NCBI GenBank assembly: GCA_964016875.1
Contig: OZ024724.1
Span: 48,328,899 to 48,392,898, forward strand
DNA: 64,000 nucleotides
From: Fallopia convolvulus
Taxonomy: Eukaryota; Streptophyta; Magnoliopsida; Caryophyllales; Polygonaceae
Direction: 5' to 3'
Shown here: positions 57,479-64,000 of the stretch, piece after piece
How positions within the stretch are numbered: position 1 is the first letter of the stretch
Layout of the letters: each line of letters opens with the position of its first letter
Translations under genes and position numbers: made by a program
Notes under the pieces: model-generated
What the model was told of the DNA's origin: nothing
Database searches by the model: none
The model's input: only the letters and a program-made list of their open reading frames with translations

Positions 57479-60400
57479 CTAGCATCATTCCCCACCGCTC
57501 CTGCGAGGTGTTAATGTCTCAGAACTGCCCTTTTCGGGCTAGGGTTGGACTAGTTGGACCATAATGAATGGTTTGGAAGCTTAAACGCCTAGCAAAGCAT
57601 GACATAAAAGCTAGCTGAGCTAGCCAGGTGTTGTGTGGGCCTTGACTTGGGGCATGGGCCGGCCCATTAGGCAACGATCAAAAGTTGGGTTGTTGATACG
57701 GTTAGTGGCGGTTATTGTGGTGGTTGAGGGTAATTACGCCCATGATAGGGGCGGTTATGGCGATTATTGCTGCTAGCTACTTCTCTCATGCCACCATGTG
57801 TCACAAAGGAGTACACCTCTACAAAGAGGATTGGGCCAAAAGTTTTTGGCTCCTATTTATGGACAAAGCCCATTAAGTCTCATCCTTATCCATTCGGCGG
57901 TTACATGGTGGTTAACGGCGGTTGATTGTCCTTTTTTGATACTTTTAGGGTGAGTTTTGGCTCTTTTTGGACTACATGACTGGCGCACATTGCCTATAAA
58001 AGGCATTGGCTTGGGTGTTCTCTTAGACATGTTCGAATTAGAGAAATTCCATCTCTATTTCATTTTTATTTTGCAAATTCAATTTCACAAGTTGTTCTTG
58101 CGAGCTCTTTGACTAGATCGTAAGATTTTGGTAGTTTTATCTCACAAGAGATTTGGCGATAACCCTAGCAAAGAAAAGGGGCAAATACTTTTGCAGTAAA
58201 GATCATTGTTTGACTCTATCATATATCAAGTCATATCACACTTCGAGTTCACGTTTACACTAACCGTAACGTAGCCCACTAACGTCCCCAAAATCAACAA
58301 TCTACAAAAGTATTTCTAGAAGGGTTCACGTGTTGTTGATATGGATTCGGAAATGGATGTTTCTTGTGGTTATTCGATGAAGTCAAGGATTTCTCTACCA
58401 TCGGTTGTCTTGAAGAATTCAAAGTGGATCTTCACGACATAAGTCGGTTTAAAAAAGGTGAAGGACGAGGACGTCGAGACCTACTACTAAGGATACAAGT
58501 GGGAAACTTGAGTTTTCCCTATGACGTCAATGAGAAATCAATTGGACTAACACCCACGCTGATGTAACCTTGCCTAGGCTCGGACCCGAGCCCAACCAGC
58601 CCGAGACTCCCTAGGCCATGGCAACCTCTTTGGCAAAGGCTTAGTCATTTATTATGTATTTTTTATAATTATGTTATTTCTCGTTTTAACATTTCCATTT
58701 CCGTTATTTCTATTTAGGTGTGTCATGTGTGCTTCATTCTTGTAGAATAGGGTAGCCTTTGTTCTAGTTTAGGCCCAAGTCCATTAGGGTTTGCTACTAG
58801 GGTTGGCGACCCGTATGCCTTTAAATAGGCTTCTTTATATTTGTTTTCACTACATTAATGATAATAGCTAAGTTATAGTAGAGTTGAGTGAGTCCTCCTA
58901 GCCTTGGCCCGACGTCACCCTTCTCCTTCAATCCCCTTTCCCTCTCGTTCATCCATTCTTTGGTTGGACACCTCTCATCTCTAGCCTTAGCCCACCCTCA
59001 TCAATACGAGCATGATAGGCATGCGAGACCATCAAGTTAGTCTTGTATTTATCCTAGTGAGTGTGCGGTTGTGTAAGCATGATTGAGGTCTAGAGGGAAA
59101 AATTAAGGAGAAAGCTTTACCTATGATGGAACTATATCCCTAAGAGGGAAACATGTCTCTAAGACAAGAATTCTATATACAACATTAAGGATGAACAATT
59201 GTCTTGTTCCCTTATGAGTCTGTTCCCACCGGTTCATCTAAGTGGGAACAATAGTTCTCTGACGCATGACTAAAATTTCGAAACGTGTTTAATTGTTGAT
59301 AACGGTCATGTAAACCGTTGTATAACTGCATCATTGTAACTTCCTTAATGAGTAATAACTGATAGGTGACGTGGGTTATTCATGATAACCTTTCGTGGCA
59401 CTTGGTAACTGTCGTTAACTCCTAGTAACCACCGGTAACTGTTGCTAACCGTTCCATGTAACTGTTTTTCTTTGCCTATATAAAAGGCTATTGGGAGATT
59501 AGTGTCCGGTTGGTTCACATAATCAGAGGAGAACGTCTCAATTCATGATTGAACTTCAAATAGAGTCAATATCCATTTTACATGAACTCTAAGGTTCGAT
59601 CTCTTTCATGAGCCTTGTTAGAAATGGGTGGGTTTGTCTTATCTCACTTCAAATTTCGTGCATTCCCCAAGGCTATGTAGGGGGCAAAATATTGATTTCA
59701 GAAAGCGTTTCTACGTGATTCAAACCTATATCAAGTATTGCATATGATTGATCTACTAAAGAGTCGTCATCTTCAACTACTTCCACGAAGAGGAACTTCA
59801 CGCCTTCAACAACGCATTGTTCCCTGAGTACAAAAAATACAGGATCTTCGGTGGGAACTACGAAGCAAAGATTCCACGACACCTACATTCGAAATCAATA
59901 TTTTGAGATCAATCATATGGCAACGAATTCCGAGGAAGACAATCAATTTGAAGTTGGAGGATATCAAAGGTTTGATTGTCCTACTTAAGAACCCGAAAAC
60001 CTATAAAGGTGGATCTGAATTCTCTCATGTTGGATCTTGGGAAATGAAGGGTTTTTCCCTTGATATTGTTATGATGAATGATATGTAAACTGTGGTAATG
60101 GTTGATCGTGACCCATGCGTGATCTTTTGATCATGGAATAAGACATTCGTAGAATGGATGTGTTTTGCATAGTTCCTTAGTTAATGAGAATTTATTAGTG
60201 TAATACCCAATTTTTGATTAATAATATATAAGAGATTATTATATGATTGTGTAAAAAAACTGAATTTGGATCAAATGAATTCAGGCTAACTTATCGCGAG
60301 AAGGGAAATAATGAATGTTGTTCCCTAAAAGGGAATGTGTGAATATTGTTCCTTAAAATGGAACGTGTCCATTCTATGGATGTATTAATCATTGGACAAT

Positions 60401-60736
60401 GACAAGACTTAATTGATTTGCATTTAATTGCATATGTGACTCCATGTAAGTCACAACGTAATATTAAAACTAAAATTTATGTTATTTTTCTCTCAAAGGG
60501 AACTACTAGTTTTTTTAACATACACTGAACAAGGGGATTGTTACCTGACCATGGTTTCCTTTTATTTGGGAAAAGAAGGGGTGTTATAACCTATGGATAT
60601 CAAGGATTATGAAGACTTTTCTTGTAAGGAAATTTGTACCCACTTGAAGGAAACGTTGAATGGTCCCATGAGGGAACTGTTCTTCGATAAGATTATTGTT
60701 CTCTGAAGGATATGAATTAAGTTATAGCAGTTGTCA
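56194..60736. repeat. Duplication block B, copy 2 (in the context of the full element)
   Basis: Includes the 3' part of the 3' LTR, the target duplication and 3.25 kb of flank (57484-60736). The flank is unbroken here and continues into unique DNA after TTGTCA, so this copy has the original context. Contents as for copy 1: LTR-like stretches with TATA motifs, GGGAAC-type repeats, no gene. Confidence 0.88.
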
Positions 60737-63114
60737 ATTGCCCGATGTACTTTTGCTTGTTCCTTGATATAAATTATATGGGAACAAGAGTCTATCAAAG
60801 ATGTCATACTTTATGGTATTTGATAACCATATAATATGATCAAGGATGTGATCATGAATTAATGATGATATATCATGGTCAAGATCACAAGAGTCGGAAG
60901 AAACGTAACAAAACATCTAGACCTTAAGATCTATATGAGGAAGATAAAAATTCCTTGAAGGGAGATGATATGAGTCTACTATACCTTTTGTGTAGATTAC
61001 TCATGATTAAATCTAGATTATACTTCAAGATTGTTGTTCCCTAGACAAGTTACTTGAGTAAAGTCTACTAGATATCAGATTACTTAATATAAGTCTACGG
61101 TTCCCTAGACAAATTACTTTATTAAGTCTACTGATGAAGGCCCTACTGTGGTTCACAGATTGGCTATTTGACTCTACTGTATTTATACAGATTAGTCGGT
61201 TTATTTCATATTGTACTTGTATTATATTTATATGATATTTTGTTATATTTCTAAATTGCATACTAATAATGAAGTAGCTAGACATGAAGGTTTATAAACA
61301 AGGTTGTATATCAACAATGGAAAATGAGATGGGCTATCTCATGGCTACATACAAATGGATTGAGTGTATCCCTCACTAGATCACATGCATTTATTGTACA
61401 AATGGTTTTCCTAAAGAGGGAATGAGGTCAATGACTTCTTTGACATGCTTGTGCTGAATCATATGCATAAGTTGAGTGTTGATCATGTTGTTGATGAAAT
61501 AAAGCAATCATTTATAAGATGGCATCAAATTTTGATGGTATATGTCTAGATTGCACAAATGTATGGTTTCATGGAATTGAATTTTTTTATTAAAGGACAT
61601 GGTGGAGGATTTTGATCCTTAGGGTTAGGATTGAGACAAGATTAAGGGGAACTATACCCTTTGTTGGGACTATGTCCTTTGATGCGAATCATGTCCATGA
61701 TAGAAAACGTGTCCCCTAGGAACAATGTCATTTGACATGAACACTTTTTCCTTGCATGGAGACATATCCCTCGATTTCTTGTCTTCTCTCATGGATTTGA
61801 GTTTGTAGATTACGTATAATGAAGTATGACGGTATATCAATTCAATTTTCTTACGAGTTGTTAAAACTGTAAGTGTAACAAGGAAGATTACGAAGTTCTT
61901 ACATAAGAATATACTTGTTACATGGTGGGTTATAAGTACTCAATTACTTGGTAAAGACCATGGTTTGTGGTCTTAGTAATGACATAAATTCACAATTATC
62001 AAAAACCATGGTAAGTGTAACAAGGAAAAGTACAAAATTCTTAGAAAACATAGGAAATGAATATTAAAAATGAATGTTGACTAAGACTCGGGATCTCATA
62101 TTTGTATAGATTTTTCCTACAAAGTTTTAATTTCACAATTACCATATTCAGAAAGTCTCTCCTTAGATAGGTTTGATGAAAGAAGTAAAATGGTAGGGTC
62201 TTATTACTACATGTCAGAAGGACCACGTTTCAACAAGGCTAGTTTTTGGCCCCCTTTTATTTTAGTGTTGATCATGTGGTCCACCCTTAGATTCTATCAT
62301 GATCCAATTTAATCCCTTAGACTTGTTTGTTTTTGTTTGTTTAAATTTTGTTTATTAATTCTAACACTTCAAAATAAAATTTCATTCATAATAATAAACG
62401 AGTTAATTATATTCAACCAAAAAAACATAAACAAACGAGTTTTAAGGGAAGGACTATTTAAGAGTTTTAAATTTGTTAAAAACCAGCTTATCGTCCTAGT
62501 TATTTATGCTTATTGACACTGACATGAAGATATTATAATGTTATGATTTTTTTTTCAATTGTTATAGGAGACTGGATTTTTGATTTTCAAACCTTATAAC
62601 TTTCAGACCTTATCATTCCACTATTACAACAGTTTTTTTTTGCTTCATGTATGTATAATATTCTTACCTACATGATATTTGAGTTTTAAGAGAGCTTTTG
62701 TAAATACCAAGATAGGTTAGAGAAAAATTCACCGGTAATTCTTTTGTAGTTCCTTTCTTAATCTCTTTTCTTTAAGTATGCTAATATCATTTTTTGTGCA
62801 ATTAATTTTTCTCTCTCTTCAATATATCATTTACTATTTAGTTAAAAAAAACGTAGGGTTGAGAATATCTTCGACCTAGTTATTATGTACTTCCTTTCTT
62901 AATTACTCTTCTTTATTATATTTAAGAATGTATCTCAAACACGCAACTGCATTTCATTACGTACTAACGTTAAATATCTAGATACTTGGTTCCAACCCCC
63001 ATCAAAATAAGACATGGAAGTTTACAATATATCTCAAACAAGGACGTTTGAACCTCATCAGATAGAAATGTGAGTCATTCCACAAAACCCCTAATAAAAA
63101 ATCGAAACCTATCT
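60737..63114. other. AT-rich spacer before the terminal SUT-like gene
   Basis: At 60970-61140 an imperfect tandem pattern repeats AGTCTACT and TAGATTACT units with TTCCCTAGACAA. GGGAAC-type motifs as in block B continue to about 61760, suggesting that this was one larger repeat. No gene or RNA recognised. Confidence 0.45.
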
Positions 63115-63129
63115 ATTATATATAATAAA
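63115..63129 (+). promoter_or_regulatory. TATA-like box before the SUT-like gene
   Basis: TATTATATATAATAAA-type sequence about 95 bp before the ATG at 63223. Position fits a core promoter, but the region is AT-rich, so chance occurrence is plausible. Confidence 0.3.
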
Positions 63130-63222
63130 TGGTCACAGTTGTCAAGTTAAAACGAAAAAGTGTTTTAACTTTCTTAGAAACCATAGTAACAATCCAACTC
63201 TAAATTTATTCTACAAATCAAG

Positions 63223-64000
63223 ATGACTGCAATCCCTATGTGGAAACTAATGGTTGTTGCTTTTGTTCATGTTGGGGTGCGATTTGGGTGGGCACTAAAG
63301 GTGTCAATGATGACTCCGTTCGAGCAACAACTTGGATTTCATACCGGCGATACAGTCTTGATGTGGATTAGCATACCCATATCCGGAGTGGTACTTCCTC
63401 TGGTTGCATACTTTTGCAATCGATGGTTAGCTACTAGTCGGTTTGGGAAGCAGAAGCCCTTCATCGTGATGGGATGTGTGTTGCAGTGCACTGGAATGAT
63501 TTTAACCAGCTACGTGAGCGACTTTGGGCATATGAGTGCACACTCATGGTGGAAGGAACATGTATCGTATTGGACATTGAAGTTTTGGTTCCTCGGTGGT
63601 TGTTGGATGCTAGATGTGTCAAAGAACATGATCGAGGTAATTTAATTAAGGATTTATTTTTTTTGTTCTTCTTTTATAATATATACTAAGCTATATATGT
63701 ATAATTGAACACATATTTAGGGATCAATGAAAGGTTTTTTGGTTGATCTATGCGAGGATGACAAAAACAGGAAGACTATTGCCATTTGATGGTTCATGCT
63801 CTTCACTACAGTTGGGGATGTACTAGGGTATGCCGCTAGCTGGTACTTCAGAATCAACAATATATTACCTTTCACCCACACGCAATATTGTAATGATTTG
63901 TGCCCTCGCCTAAAGACATGTTTTTTCATCAACATACTCTTACTCTACATGGTAGTGGCTTTTGCTATATTCACCGTCTCATAACCAGCATCTGTGCAGG
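63223..64000 (+). pseudogene. Sucrose-transporter (SUT/SUC)-like gene with premature stops, runs off the window
   Basis: Exon 1 (63223-63636, 138 codons, open) starts MTAIPMWKLMVVAFVHVGVR and includes LMWISIPISGVVLPLVAYFC, TSRFGKQKPFIVMG and WFLGGCWMLDVSKNMIE; it ends at GTAATT. Exon 2 starts at 63721 after TTTAG with GSMKGFLVDLCEDD and includes VGDVLGYAASWYFRINNILP and LCPRLKTCFFINILLLY. It has TGA at 63787-63789 and TAA at 63982-63984, both where the paralogue at 22982 reads through. The next splice donor context (CAGG) is at the window edge. N-terminal half of a major-facilitator sucrose-transporter-like protein; the GP-x-R-A arginine is absent (GSMKG). Stops could be sequencing errors, but two make decay more likely. 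It is the closest relative of the palindromes P1 and P3. Confidence 0.75.

Noticed and set aside
1..64000. Bacterial-type systems (CRISPR, operons, Shine-Dalgarno sites, prophage)
   Set aside because: Introns, LTR elements, Helitrons and plant gene fragments show a plant nuclear origin. No regularly spaced CRISPR-type repeats are present.

Overview
This window is nuclear DNA of a flowering plant. It has GT-AG introns, AT-rich intergenic sequence, plant-type repeats (Cassandra TRIM, Helitrons, Ty1/copia, Ty3/gypsy, LINE, SINE) and fragments of plant nuclear genes (sucrose transporter, receptor-like cytoplasmic kinase, TIM44, a plastid DUF4079 protein). The sequence alone does not give the species. 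I see no clearly intact ordinary gene. The window is a repeat-rich stretch built around a decayed family of sucrose-transporter (SUT/SUC)-like paralogues.

Layout. 1-4050: SUT-like exon-1 sequence rearranged into three large palindromes (about 1-845, 865-1433, 2881-4047), with a Cassandra TRIM cluster (2012-2620) between the second and third. 5188-7393: a Helitron carrying a SINE-like segment and a captured 5' exon. 8300-10600: minus-strand fragments of a kinase gene and of an unrecognised plant gene. 11.2-18.4 kb: GACCCG-rich inverted-repeat elements, Ty1/copia pol remains and LTR edges. 18.9-20.3 kb: a minus-strand LTR-flanked cassette whose ORF has a PTB-like RRM and an Ala/Pro-rich tail. 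21.2 kb: a small poly(A) retroposon with a target-site duplication. 22.1-25.1 kb: the best preserved SUT-like gene, with two clean introns but no C-terminal half. 25.5-27.6 kb: fragments of TIM44 and DUF4079 genes on the minus strand. 28.1-29.3 kb: a Mutator-like element. 30.0-31.15 kb: a second Helitron. 31.19-32.19 kb: a foldback/TRIM-like element with six 53-bp tandem repeats. 32.4-35.6 kb: a SUT-like pseudogene between direct repeats. 35.6-42.1 kb: a complex duplication (A1, filler, B1, A2). 41.9-43.6 kb: 3' end of a LINE and a copia protease scrap. 46215-57478: a complete-looking Ty3/gypsy element with 2.87-kb LTRs and a CTAGC target duplication, but a heavily decayed interior. 56.2-60.7 kb: source copy of block B. 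63223-64000: another SUT-like gene with premature stops, running off the window.

How parts relate. The SUT-like copies share the intron 1 position, and the 22.98-kb gene and the 33-kb copy also share intron 2, so they spread by DNA-level duplication and not through mRNA. The palindromes at the left end are made of the same coding sequence and could, if transcribed, form long hairpin RNAs matching the paralogues at 22.98 and 63.2 kb. That is an inference to be tested with small-RNA data. It and the structured duplication at 35.6-42.1 kb are the most interesting features here.
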